The notes under the pieces are model-generated. The model was given only the letters and a program-made list of their open reading frames with translations. It made no database searches and was not told the DNA's origin. The position numbers were made by a program, and so were the translations under genes. From contig CP031970.1 in the NCBI GenBank assembly GCA_022354845.1, forward strand, positions 1,962,250 to 2,026,249: a stretch of 64,000 bases of DNA, read 5' to 3'. This DNA comes from Streptococcus suis. Lineage in GTDB: Bacteria > Bacillota > Bacilli > Lactobacillales > Streptococcaceae. Numbering within the stretch: position 1 is the first letter of the stretch; each line of letters opens with the position of its first letter. Below, piece after piece: positions 20,260 through 28,505 of the stretch.

Positions 20260-21171
20260 CTAGGGCAAAATGTTGCCTGCACTTCTATATATTTCGTACC
20301 ATTCTGGTCGAGTCAAGGTAATCTGACTAGCTTGTGCAATCTTGGTCAAACGTTCTGGATTCATGGACCCTACTATGGTTTGAATCTTTGCTGGATGACG
20401 CAAAATCCAAGCTACGACAATTGTTTCATGTGAAACATTGTATCGCTCTGCTACTTCCCCAATGGTCTGGTTTAAAAGAGCATAATCTGGATGGTTGGCA
20501 AAAATACCTCGTTGCAAATCAATCAAGAAAGGAGACCAGGCTTGGATAGTGATTTTTTTAAGTTGGCAATAGTCAATTATCCCACCATCACGCATAGTCG
20601 CAGCATCATCTTTCATATTGACATGTAGTCCGGCATCAATCAAAGGCGTGTGAGCAGGAGAGAGCTGCAATTGATTCACTGCTAGCGGTTGATCGAAATA
20701 GGATTGTAGTAACTCCATTTGGTAAATGTTTTGGTTGCTAACGCCAAAATGACGAACCTTCCCCGCTTTTTTCAAGAGATAAAAGGCTTCAGCTACTTCC
20801 TCTGCTTCCATTAGAGCATCCGGACGATGTAAGGCGAGAACATCTAAATATTCCGTATCCAAGCGCTTCAAAATCCCATCTACAGATTCCAAAATATACT
20901 CTTTTGAGAAATCAAAATAGCCTTTACGAATACCACATTTTGATTGGAGGAGCATGTCCTCACGTTTCAATCCTGCCAATTTTGCTCCCTGAGCAAAACG
21001 TATTTCTGACTCACCACCACCATAAATATCTGCATGATCGAAAAAATTGATGCCGTGTTGGACCACAGTTTCTATAACATTTGCCGTTTCCCTTTCATTT
21101 AAACTGGCCATTCGCATACAGCCTAAAGCAATACGGGAAACCTGTAAGCCTGTTTGTCCTAATTCTTGCAT
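20260..21171 (-). CDS. aldo/keto reductase
   Basis: This 303-residue NAD(P)H-dependent oxidoreductase shows the catalytic tetrad context: Asp and Tyr in FFDHADIYGGG, Lys in LLQSKCGIRKG, His in VLALHRPD. The C-terminal WILRHPAKIQTIVGSMNPERL segment fits cofactor binding and resembles the YcsN/YdhF subgroup. The start follows AAGGAGG. A parS-like 16-mer lies inside the gene at 20422-20437. Confidence 0.9.
   Translation of the reverse strand: MQELGQTGLQVSRIALGCMRMASLNERETANVIETVVQHGINFFDHADIYGGGESEIRFAQGAKLAGLKREDMLLQSKCGIRKGYFDFSKEYILESVDGILKRLDTEYLDVLALHRPDALMEAEEVAEAFYLLKKAGKVRHFGVSNQNIYQMELLQSYFDQPLAVNQLQLSPAHTPLIDAGLHVNMKDDAATMRDGGIIDYCQLKKITIQAWSPFLIDLQRGIFANHPDYALLNQTIGEVAERYNVSHETIVVAWILRHPAKIQTIVGSMNPERLTKIAQASQITLTRPEWYEIYRSAGNILP
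20422..20437. other. parS-like site 1 (inside aldo/keto reductase gene)
   Basis: TGTTTCATGTGAAACA differs from the consensus TGTTTCACGTGAAACA at one position. It should bind ParB, which is encoded at 63041-63799. Confidence 0.8.
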
Positions 21172-21249
21172 AGTTAATCCTCCTTGTAAACGTTTTTCTT
21201 CTGTTCATTATAACAGAAAAACTCAGCCATAACTGAGTTTTATTGTCAT

Positions 21250-22263
21250 TTAGTTGAAACCATAAATTCTTTTAGCGATATTGTAGACAGCATTGGAAAT
21301 TTTTCGTCCTGGGTAGCCATAAAGATTGGTCAACTGGCCTAACAATCCCTTGCGAACGACCTTAAAGAGCGCTGGATTATTGTCACGGATATAATCCCAC
21401 AACGCCTGTTTCATCAACATATGTTCAGCTATCCCAGCACGGTTGAGAAGAGCACAGGAGATAATGGTCGTAATTTCCACGTGATTGAGCAAATAACTTC
21501 GTAAATCAGTATTATCAATTGCCTCTAAATCTAAATCATCCACTAAAATCCGATTGACTTTTAACTGCTGGTCAATTCGTTTAATCATGACAGACTCATT
21601 GACAGACTGGTCATTTCGCCCAATAAAGTAACGATAAAAATCTACTGGTAGATAGTACATGGTTTTCACAGCCTGCAAAGGGGTAAATACGAAAATATTA
21701 TCCACATAGAAAGTATGCTCAGGTAGAACGAGACCGACATCTCTTAACAACTCAGTCCTGTAAATCAAGGAATGCATCATCATGTACTGTCCCTTTGGAA
21801 AGGCACCAACATCTTCCCAGCCAAATATACGGTTCTCAGGCAGAGTGGATTGATAAAACATGGATTTTTTACGAGATTGTCCCTCTTTTTCATAAACAAA
21901 GTTGGAGATAAAGGCATCAACTGGCGTATTTTCATCTTCCAAAGCCTGCAAACTCTCTAGGATCTTCAAATAGGCCCTAGTATCGACCCAGTCATCTGAA
22001 TCCACGACTTTAAAGTACTTACCCTTGGCCTCACGTATCCCTGTATTTACAGCTCCGCCATGGCCCTTATTGTCCTGATAGAGGGCACGTACGTTTGAAA
22101 ATTGATTCTCTAGTCCCTCTGCGATTTCCTGAGTCCGATCGGTCGACCCATCGTTAATAATCAGAATTTCAACCTTGTCACCACCCATTACAAGGGAATG
22201 AACACAGTAATGAAGGTAAGCCTCCGAATTATAACTCGGAATGGCAATACTTAGTAAGGTCAT
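21250..22263 (-). CDS. family 2 glycosyltransferase
   Basis: The GT-A fold N-terminus is clear: SIAIPSYNSEAYL, LIINDGSTDRTQ and the metal-binding VVDSDDWVD. The C-terminal half is helical and probably membrane-associated. I place the start at 22263 (337 residues) because GGAGAG is 6 nt upstream; a start 21 nt earlier has no ribosome binding site. The transferred sugar and acceptor are unknown. It stands beside a truncated gene. Confidence 0.85.
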   Translation of the reverse strand: MTLLSIAIPSYNSEAYLHYCVHSLVMGGDKVEILIINDGSTDRTQEIAEGLENQFSNVRALYQDNKGHGGAVNTGIREAKGKYFKVVDSDDWVDTRAYLKILESLQALEDENTPVDAFISNFVYEKEGQSRKKSMFYQSTLPENRIFGWEDVGAFPKGQYMMMHSLIYRTELLRDVGLVLPEHTFYVDNIFVFTPLQAVKTMYYLPVDFYRYFIGRNDQSVNESVMIKRIDQQLKVNRILVDDLDLEAIDNTDLRSYLLNHVEITTIISCALLNRAGIAEHMLMKQALWDYIRDNNPALFKVVRKGLLGQLTNLYGYPGRKISNAVYNIAKRIYGFN

Positions 22264-22307
22264 CTTTCTCTCCATTTGACACAATTTGTTACTATTTTAT
22301 CACATTT

Positions 22308-22538
22308 TCAGGAAAGTTGCTTTTGATATTTTCTTTTTGCTTGATAGGCTCTCCATAGTTGGCCTAAGCCCTTGAAAAAATGGCCATTGACAATGGTTAG
22401 AATTCCTTCCACCATCGCTAAATCGAGCATGTCTCCTGTCATCTTTGCCATTGCCCTAAATGGCATATTATAAAGGAACAGCAGGTTCAAGTCAGGAGTC
22501 CCTTTCTGCTCTGCTTTTTTCAGTAAGCTAGCTAATAG
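22308..22538 (-). pseudogene. C-terminal remnant of a truncated gene
   Basis: The minus-strand frame from about 22538 to the stop at 22308 encodes a tail ending in MPFRAMAKMTGDML...VNGHFFKGLGQL. From memory this resembles the tail of some large Firmicute GH3 beta-glucosidases, but I cannot verify that. The frame extends to 22622, where it reads through the antisense of the LytTR gene, so that part is not native. Both genes are truncated at the same point, implying a deletion across their divergent 5' ends. Confidence 0.5.
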
Positions 22539-22904
22539 AAAATTCTTAGAAAATTGCCCGATAGCCAAGAGAAACAAAGTTTGTATATAAAAAGCAAGCA
22601 GTCCACTGTAAAACTCTATCAAGAAGATATTGTTTACCTAGAAAGTCAAGGACATCAGGTTCACATCTACACAGTTGACGGTGGCCTAACGATTACCAAT
22701 AATAGTCTCAAGAATCTCGAAGCCATGTTAGACAGTAAATTGTTTGTACGAGCCCACTCGGCCTATATCATCAATTTGTCCCATGTTCAAAAAGTGGAAG
22801 GTAACCTTGTTTACGTCACAAATACAGCCTTGCCGATTAGCCACCCAAGGAAAAAAGAATTTATGACAGCTCTAACCAACTTCATCGGAGATAGCTTACT
22901 ATGA
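22539..22904 (+). pseudogene. LytTR response regulator lacking its receiver domain
   Basis: The open frame begins after a TAG at 22536 and encodes only a LytTR DNA-binding domain (SLYIKSKQSTVKLYQEDIVYLES, then RAHSAYIINLSHV and LPISHPRKKEF). The roughly 120-residue phosphoacceptor domain expected before it is missing, and the only in-frame start (TTG at 22554) has no Shine-Dalgarno. Its stop overlaps the kinase start as ATGA, so the original pair was a two-component system. It could still make an unphosphorylatable DNA-binding protein if translated. Confidence 0.75.
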
Positions 22905-24208
22905 TCAACTTCCCTGATATTCCACGTTTCTATACTGCTCTAACAGAAAGCTTGGCCTGCCTACTGGTCTGTTCCTCACTTGTTTTGTCTGAAAAATGGT
23001 CACTCAAACAGTTCCGTATCCTCCTGATTTTCCTCATACAAATCTTACTTCAACTTGTGGCTGGCAAACTCCCTTTGCTTTTTTGGACTGTGGGAATGGG
23101 CATCAATATCGCTTGGATGTTTGTTTCCATTCGATTGCTTGGAGTTATCCACAAGAGGGCTAGTCTCTATTTGACAGCAAAAGCCTTTATTATTGCCGAA
23201 TTAGTAGCCTCCATTACTTGGCATCTCTACTGTTTGACGATTTATCAACAACCTGTGGATAACTTGTGGACACAGGGGTTATTTATGTTGATAACTTCTC
23301 TACTTTCTTACTGGCTCATCTATCTACAAGATAAAAAGGTTCACTTAGAAGAATTGGATAAATTCATTGAGCAGCGAGATGTGACGGTAGCTGTCTTTAC
23401 AACCTTATCTATCTTTGTTCTTAGTAATATTGGTTTCATCCTCTCAGGCACGCGCCAATTTCAAGACTCGACCAGCATTTTCATCCTCCGGACAACCGTC
23501 AATCTCTCTGGTCTTCTGCTCCTATTCACCCAAGAATCTCAACAATACGATCGCTATTTACGGCAGGAGTTGACTTCTATCAATAATATGTTTCAACTTC
23601 AATACAAGCAATACCAAGCTTATCGTGAAAACAGTGAGATTCTTGACCGTAAGGTCCATGATTTAAAGCATCAACTGGCCATCATCCAACAAGAACCTGA
23701 TAAAACCAAAAAGGAACAATACCTAGAGGAAATCAGCGAGGTGATCCAGACACTTGATGCAAAGATTGAAACAGGAAATCCTGTTCTTGACACCATTTTG
23801 AGCCAAAAAAATTATTACTGTTTGCAAAATGGTATTAACTTTACCTGTATTGTTCAGTTAGAGGCCCTCCATTTTATGGATGTAATGGATATTTCAGCTC
23901 TGTTTGGAAATGCCATTGACAATGCCATCGAGGCTGTGGAAAAAATAGATAACACCGAACAACGCTTGATTACTTTAAAGGTTACTAGCCATCAGCAATT
24001 TCTCATCATTCGATTAGACAACTACGATACTTCTTCACTAGACTTATCCACAGGACAGCTCCCTGAAACTTCAAAAACAAATAAGGACTATCACGGATTC
24101 GGTCTTAAGAGTATGGAGTATGTTGCCAATAAATACGGGGGCAGTCTCACACTTAGCAAGGAAGATAATTGGGTGCAACTAAAAATCATTCTCCCCCTAC
24201 AAGCATAG
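22901..24208 (+). CDS. GHKL-type sensor histidine kinase
   Basis: The 435-residue protein has about six N-terminal membrane segments (residues 15-215) as in AgrC/ComD/BlpH-type peptide sensors. A helical dimerisation region with the probable phosphoacceptor His253 (KVHDLKHQL) follows, then a GHKL ATPase with the N box (FGNAIDNAIEAVE) and G box (HGFGLKSMEYVANKYGG). The start overlaps the LytTR stop by 4 bp. Its cognate regulator has lost the receiver domain, so signalling is probably broken or diverted. No peptide pheromone gene was found next to it. Confidence 0.88.
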   Translation: MINFPDIPRFYTALTESLACLLVCSSLVLSEKWSLKQFRILLIFLIQILLQLVAGKLPLLFWTVGMGINIAWMFVSIRLLGVIHKRASLYLTAKAFIIAELVASITWHLYCLTIYQQPVDNLWTQGLFMLITSLLSYWLIYLQDKKVHLEELDKFIEQRDVTVAVFTTLSIFVLSNIGFILSGTRQFQDSTSIFILRTTVNLSGLLLLFTQESQQYDRYLRQELTSINNMFQLQYKQYQAYRENSEILDRKVHDLKHQLAIIQQEPDKTKKEQYLEEISEVIQTLDAKIETGNPVLDTILSQKNYYCLQNGINFTCIVQLEALHFMDVMDISALFGNAIDNAIEAVEKIDNTEQRLITLKVTSHQQFLIIRLDNYDTSSLDLSTGQLPETSKTNKDYHGFGLKSMEYVANKYGGSLTLSKEDNWVQLKIILPLQA

Positions 24209-24240
24209 AAAAATCCCGTTTATAGGCGGGATTTTCTTTA
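24209..24240. terminator. terminator between kinase and phosphoesterase genes
   Basis: AAAATCCCG and CGGGATTTT form a 9-bp stem with an 8-nt loop, followed by TCTTT. It lies between convergent stops and is probably bidirectional. Confidence 0.85.
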
Positions 24241-24246
24241 TATTCG

Positions 24247-25593
24247 TCATTTAGAAACCGTCACTTGCTCTACATCTCGATTTTGACTCCGTTTTATAAT
24301 CACATCAAGATAGTCAGCTAAGAAACTTCTCGGTGACACTGCTTGCAAGGTCTGATAGGCTTGGCTTGGAAATACTGTCTCATCAAGCCAAGTCTGATCC
24401 AACTTTTCTCCTGAAAAATAAGCACGATTAGCTGGCATGATAAATTGTGAAATAGCATCCGCTGTCTCGCCATCATACCAATGTTCATCGTTCAAAGCAT
24501 TGTGCACCATAATATCACTGGTACTGTCAAAGACGGTTTGTAAGTAGCTTACGTGATCCTGCAAATTAGGATCACTAGGCTGGTGCTTTTCTGCCCACGA
24601 AGCCATATCAAGTTGAGTTTTTTGATAGTGAATGCTTGTATCATCAAGGCTCAATTGGCCGATAACAGCTGGGTAAATAGAAAATGCACCATTAACCACT
24701 TCAGTATAGCTGACTTGCCCCAAGTCTTCTTCAACAATATTCTGAGAATGCGTGTGTCCCGAAAAACCAAATTGAATGCCATATTGATTGAACAAAGCCT
24801 TCAAATCGGCAGCATTATCCAAAGTATACCCTTTTGAGAGCATAGCATGCTGTTGCAAGACATTGTGATGGACAATAGGTATCAGACTCACTCCAGCTTG
24901 CTTGGCTGCCTGAAGCTGTACTTCTATCCAATCCAAGGTCTCTTTTTTGATACGTCCATTAGTAGTCGGTGCGCCATCTCCTTGCCCACTAGCGTAGATG
25001 TTGCTATCTATCATCAGAAACCATGCATTTGAAAATGGCTTGGCCAGATAGCTCAATGAAGCTTGGTCTCGACTGCTAGCTTGTTGGTAGCAGTTATCAG
25101 CAAAGAGATCTTCAAATTGCTGAGCGGTAACTTGATCCGTCACTTCCTGCTGATTTCCTTTAAAGGCTCTAGCCCATCCACTGGCAATATCATGGTTGCC
25201 AGGAATGACCAAAACCTCCGTTCCTTTTTCTTCAATCTGTGAAAAATATTGGGCCAACTCAACCATGCTCTGTTTTTCACCGTTGAGAGACAAATCACCA
25301 CTAACTAGTAGCAAAGAAGGATGCTCACGCTCTACTTGTTCAACCAGGGCCTCCATCCGCTCTTTTCCATAGCGCAAATCCTTGCCAGCAGCAGTTTTTT
25401 CTATATAGGAAAAAGCCTCTCCATCATCAAATAAATCTTGTGATAAATAATGTAAATCAGTGATGATCCAAATTTTATCTTGGTCTGTTAATTCAGCCTC
25501 GGCATAGGATTGCTGACGCTGACCTGTCATAACTGACCAGACTACTATCAAACAAATTAAGGTCCCTGCCAGTAATATCATTTTCTTCTTCAT
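24247..25593 (-). CDS. membrane-anchored metallophosphoesterase
   Basis: An N-terminal signal anchor (residues 5-23) exports the enzyme. The calcineurin-like phosphoesterase motifs follow: Asp46-x-His48 in TDLHYL, Asp100 in SGDLS, Asn133-His134-Asp135 in PGNHD, then HH in PIVHHN and GHTH in GFSGHTHSQ. All metal ligands are present, so it should be active on an extracellular phosphoester; nucleotides are a reasonable guess but not shown. It is 448 residues long, with a C-terminal region of about 150 residues after the catalytic core. Confidence 0.88.
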   Translation of the reverse strand: MKKKMILLAGTLICLIVVWSVMTGQRQQSYAEAELTDQDKIWIITDLHYLSQDLFDDGEAFSYIEKTAAGKDLRYGKERMEALVEQVEREHPSLLLVSGDLSLNGEKQSMVELAQYFSQIEEKGTEVLVIPGNHDIASGWARAFKGNQQEVTDQVTAQQFEDLFADNCYQQASSRDQASLSYLAKPFSNAWFLMIDSNIYASGQGDGAPTTNGRIKKETLDWIEVQLQAAKQAGVSLIPIVHHNVLQQHAMLSKGYTLDNAADLKALFNQYGIQFGFSGHTHSQNIVEEDLGQVSYTEVVNGAFSIYPAVIGQLSLDDTSIHYQKTQLDMASWAEKHQPSDPNLQDHVSYLQTVFDSTSDIMVHNALNDEHWYDGETADAISQFIMPANRAYFSGEKLDQTWLDETVFPSQAYQTLQAVSPRSFLADYLDVIIKRSQNRDVEQVTVSK

Positions 25594-25631
25594 ACCCTAA
25601 AAGTATACCATCTTAAAGAGAGAGCGACAAG

Positions 25632-25668
25632 AAAAAGGAGTTTGACAATTAATCTGTCTAACTCCTTT
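25632..25668 (-). terminator. terminator of the flavoprotein gene
   Basis: Read on the minus strand, AAAGGAGTT and AACTCCTTT flank a 17-nt loop and are followed by TTC. Confidence 0.75.
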
Positions 25669-25677
25669 AGTCATTTA

Positions 25678-27195
25678 TTATTTTTTTGCAAATCCTGCTG
25701 CTTGCTCACCAGCCTGACGACCAAATACTATGATATCTGCTACAGCATTACCACCAATACGGTTTTGACCATGAACACCACCAGTTACTTCACCAGCAGC
25801 ATAAAGACCAGAGATTGCTGAACCATCTGTCTTCAATACTTGAGTATTAGTATTGATTTTCACACCACCCATCGTATGGTGGATACCTGGAGCAACCTTA
25901 ATCGCATGATAAGAACCTGTATCCAAAGCATGATCCATACCAGATGTACGACCAAATGCCACATCATTTTTATCCGCTACAGCCTTGTTCCAAGTATCAA
26001 GTGTTGTTTGAAGTGTATCCGCAGGTACACCAATTTCTTTAGCCAAATCTGTAAGAGTAGCACCTGTTTTTACAAGTCCTTTTTCTTCGTATTGAGCAAT
26101 TGCCTTCACACGATCTTTCAGAGCATCATCAAAAATAACGTAAGCGTAGTTAGGATCTAAAGCATTAATCGCTGCTGAAACTTTATCACGAGTTTCCAAC
26201 TCATTAACAAAGCGCTCCCCTTTAGAATTGACAAGGATAGCACCTTCACCACGAACTGCTTCTGTAATCAAATAAGAGGTTTCTTGCTCTACGGTTGGGT
26301 GAATTTGGATTTGATCCATATCAACAATTGCTGCACCTTCTGATTCAGCAAGCGCAATACCGTCACCTGTTGAACCAGGTTGGTTAGTTGTTACATAGCC
26401 TTCAAGGGCAGGATTGAATTTTGCAACCATTTCCAAGTCTGCCCCAAAACCACCCGTAGCCAACACAACTGCTTTTGCTGAAATTTTCTTCGTTTCTCCA
26501 GCAATTTCTACCTCAACACCTGTTACGGCACCATCTTTGTCTTGCAGTTTTGTCACATCTGCATTTACAAAAATTGGTACTTCACGTTCCACAAGATTAT
26601 GGTAAAGACCATTTACTAAGTAGCCACCAACAGCTGAACCATCTGCTGGACGGTGGGTACGTTTCTCACTCATACCACCAGTTGTAGTAAGGTTGCTAAG
26701 GGTAATCCCCATTCCGTCCAACCAGTCAATCGCACTAGCAGAATGATCTACAAGGTAACGTAGTAATTCAGGATCGTTTGTACCCTTACCACCTTTAAGG
26801 GTTTCTTCATAGAATTTATCATTGGTATCAGCAATACCTTCCGCTTCTTGGAATTTAGTTTGTGAAGCGTTCATACCAGCTGATGATTTAGCTGTATTCC
26901 CACCAATTACAGGCATTTTTTCCAATAAAACAACACTAGCGCCAGCATCTTTAGCTGAGATAGCAGCAGACATCCCTGCACCACCAGAACCAACGACGAT
27001 AACATCATAGCTATCTTTCAACTCAGATGGATCAGTGTATTCTTTCACAGATGCACCTGATACAGCTTCTTCTGATGAAGAAGAGCTTGTAGACGATGAT
27101 GATGTGGTAGTATTTTCAGTTTTACCTCCACATGCAACCAAAAATACTACAGCAAGTAGACTCATAAACAAGCCTAACAACGTTTTCTTTTTCAT
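25678..27195 (-). CDS. exported FAD-dependent fumarate-reductase-like lipoprotein
   Basis: The 505-residue protein has a lipoprotein signal ending VFLVACGG (Cys22), a Ser/Thr-rich linker, then a flavocytochrome-c/FrdA-like flavoprotein. The Rossmann loop GSGGAGMSAA lies at about 69-78. Typical active-site segments follow (RTHRPADGSAVGG, the substrate Arg region TEAVRGEGAILVNSKGERF, and GIHHTMGGVKI), with FAD contacts in GLYAAGEVTGGVHGQNRIGGNA. Neither heme nor FMN-binding domain is present. It may use fumarate, urocanate or another enoate as an extracellular electron acceptor; the substrate is inferred only at family level. The promoter carries two Rex-like sites. Confidence 0.85.
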   Translation of the reverse strand: MKKKTLLGLFMSLLAVVFLVACGGKTENTTTSSSSTSSSSSEEAVSGASVKEYTDPSELKDSYDVIVVGSGGAGMSAAISAKDAGASVVLLEKMPVIGGNTAKSSAGMNASQTKFQEAEGIADTNDKFYEETLKGGKGTNDPELLRYLVDHSASAIDWLDGMGITLSNLTTTGGMSEKRTHRPADGSAVGGYLVNGLYHNLVEREVPIFVNADVTKLQDKDGAVTGVEVEIAGETKKISAKAVVLATGGFGADLEMVAKFNPALEGYVTTNQPGSTGDGIALAESEGAAIVDMDQIQIHPTVEQETSYLITEAVRGEGAILVNSKGERFVNELETRDKVSAAINALDPNYAYVIFDDALKDRVKAIAQYEEKGLVKTGATLTDLAKEIGVPADTLQTTLDTWNKAVADKNDVAFGRTSGMDHALDTGSYHAIKVAPGIHHTMGGVKINTNTQVLKTDGSAISGLYAAGEVTGGVHGQNRIGGNAVADIIVFGRQAGEQAAGFAKK

Positions 27196-27225
27196 GATAA
27201 ACCTCCAATTTTATCTGATACAACT

Positions 27226-27254
27226 ATTATACTGGATTGTGAAATATTTTTCAA
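27226..27254 (-). promoter_or_regulatory. promoter of the flavoprotein gene
   Basis: On the minus strand, -35 TTGAAA (27249-27254) and -10 TATAAT (27226-27231) have a 17-bp spacer. Confidence 0.8.
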
Positions 27255-27278
27255 TCTTATTTGAAATAATTTTCACAA
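27237..27278. promoter_or_regulatory. two Rex-like operator sequences
   Basis: TTGTGAAATATTTTTCAA (27237-27254) differs at two positions from the 18-bp Rex pattern TTGTGAA-N4-TTCACAA, and TTGAAATAATTTTCACAA (27261-27278) keeps the opposite half exactly. Together they form a 42-bp imperfect palindrome spanning the -35. Rex senses NADH/NAD+, which suits a reductase gene; binding is inferred. Confidence 0.45.
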
Positions 27279-27311
27279 TGTTTCTGGTTGTCAACAAAAA
27301 AATGTGTGAAA

Positions 27312-27346
27312 AAATTGCACAATTTACTCGAAAAATTGTGCAATTT
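27312..27346 (-). terminator. terminator of the thioredoxin-like gene
   Basis: Perfect 14-bp arms (AAATTGCACAATTT and AAATTGTGCAATTT) flank a 7-nt loop, with T tracts after it on the minus strand. Confidence 0.85.
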
Positions 27347-27353
27347 ATTTAAT

Positions 27354-27800
27354 TTATTCAGTTAGCAACTGCAGGAATTGCTTTATCTCATCTTGGGAAG
27401 CCTGACTTCCTTTTCTTAACAAGCCATTCAATTTTCCTGATTTAAAATATGTCAGACTAGGTACCGTCTTCAAACCGCTTACCTGACGAAATAAATCAAT
27501 CTTCCCATCTGGATCGTTCTCACTATCAAGGTAGAAAACTATCTTCCCTGTCTCTTCAACAGCTTGGGTCAGTTTAGGCACAAATGCTCTACAATAAGGG
27601 CACGTTTCCCTCCCAATATACAGGATAAAATCATCTTGCCGATCCAATTTTTCTTCCAGTTCACTAATGGAAATAGTCTGATACGAATTCACTGCCTGAC
27701 GGTATTCCGATTCTGTTGAACTAGAGGATTGTCGGACAAGAAATACAGATGCCCCAATTCCAACAATACTAAGTAAAAGCAAAACAATATATTTACGCAC
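27354..27800 (-). CDS. membrane-anchored thioredoxin-like protein
   Basis: The protein has an N-terminal membrane helix (about residues 4-20) and an extracytoplasmic thioredoxin fold with a CPYC active site in IGRETCPYCRAFVP and the cis-Pro loop LKTVPSLTYF. It resembles the bacteriocin transport accessory protein family, which carries CxxC thioredoxin folds. I place the start at GTG 27800 (148 residues) because AGGAG lies 7 nt upstream; an ATG 48 nt earlier lacks a Shine-Dalgarno. It precedes the exported flavoprotein gene but is separated from it by a terminator. Confidence 0.83.
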   Translation of the reverse strand: MRKYIVLLLLSIVGIGASVFLVRQSSSSTESEYRQAVNSYQTISISELEEKLDRQDDFILYIGRETCPYCRAFVPKLTQAVEETGKIVFYLDSENDPDGKIDLFRQVSGLKTVPSLTYFKSGKLNGLLRKGSQASQDEIKQFLQLLTE

Positions 27801-27848
27801 GATAAATCTCCTAATCAATTGATTGTACATTCTATTTTTTAACCACAC

Positions 27849-28006
27849 GGTGGTAATAGGAAATACAATTTGAAAACCCTACTAATAAGTTAATTATATC
27901 AAAATTAAGTAAAAATCCTCTATCGTAGACTTGTAGTAAGGTAATGCAAAAAATATCTAATCCAATGAGCTAGAGAATCGGCAGTTTTCCCTACAAACAT
28001 CAATTT
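27849..28006. other. intergenic, no gene seen
   Basis: This AT-rich stretch upstream of the thioredoxin-like gene holds no supported ORF, RNA gene or repeat that I can recognise. Confidence 0.5.
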
Positions 28007-28051
28007 ATACTCTGCGAAAATCAATATCAAACGTTGTTGACTTGATTTGAT

Positions 28052-28455
28052 GAGTGGGAGCGGGAAAGCACTCGACCAGTCTAAAAAGAGTTCGTCAACA
28101 CTTTTCTGTTTTAAGTTGTTGAGCTGAAACAGTCTATCCCAGACTTCAATTTATGTGAGCTGACTGCCGTCAGCTTATATCTCCCACTTTAAAAGGTCTC
28201 CCAGACCTTTTAAACTCCCCACCCCCGCACAGCTCAAACTGTCTGGGAGACAGTTTGAGGTTGGAAATGAAGCGAACTCGTTCGCATCAGCCGTAGTGGT
28301 CAGATTTGGAGTGTAAAAAACGAACTGCTGAGATTTGCTGTGCAAATCTTATCTCCTACCTTTAACAGTCTCCCAGACTGTTAAAGCCAATCAACCACTG
28401 CGCTGAGATGTTGACACGAACTCGAGAAGCGAGGCTGGACTTTCTGCCCGGCCTC
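28052..28455 (+). repeat. 404-bp multi-hairpin repeat, copy A
   Basis: This non-coding interval aligns end to end, in inverted orientation, with 57008-57411. It folds locally into about eight hairpins in order: TCAACA/TGTTGA; AGCTGAC/GTCAGCT (28158-28175); an 11-bp stem at 28188-28214; an 11-bp stem at 28233-28259; GCGAAC/GTTCGC near 28272-28285; AGATTTGC/GCAAATCT; a 10-bp stem at 28361-28385; and AGGCTGG/CCGGCCT. Three stems share the core GTCTGGGAGAC (either strand) but have different outer arms. It has no credible ORF. Confidence 0.85.
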
Positions 28456-28505
28456 AGCCTGTTCCCTTGAAAGATAAAAGGAACAGAGTTCTATCTGCTT
28501 CAGAG

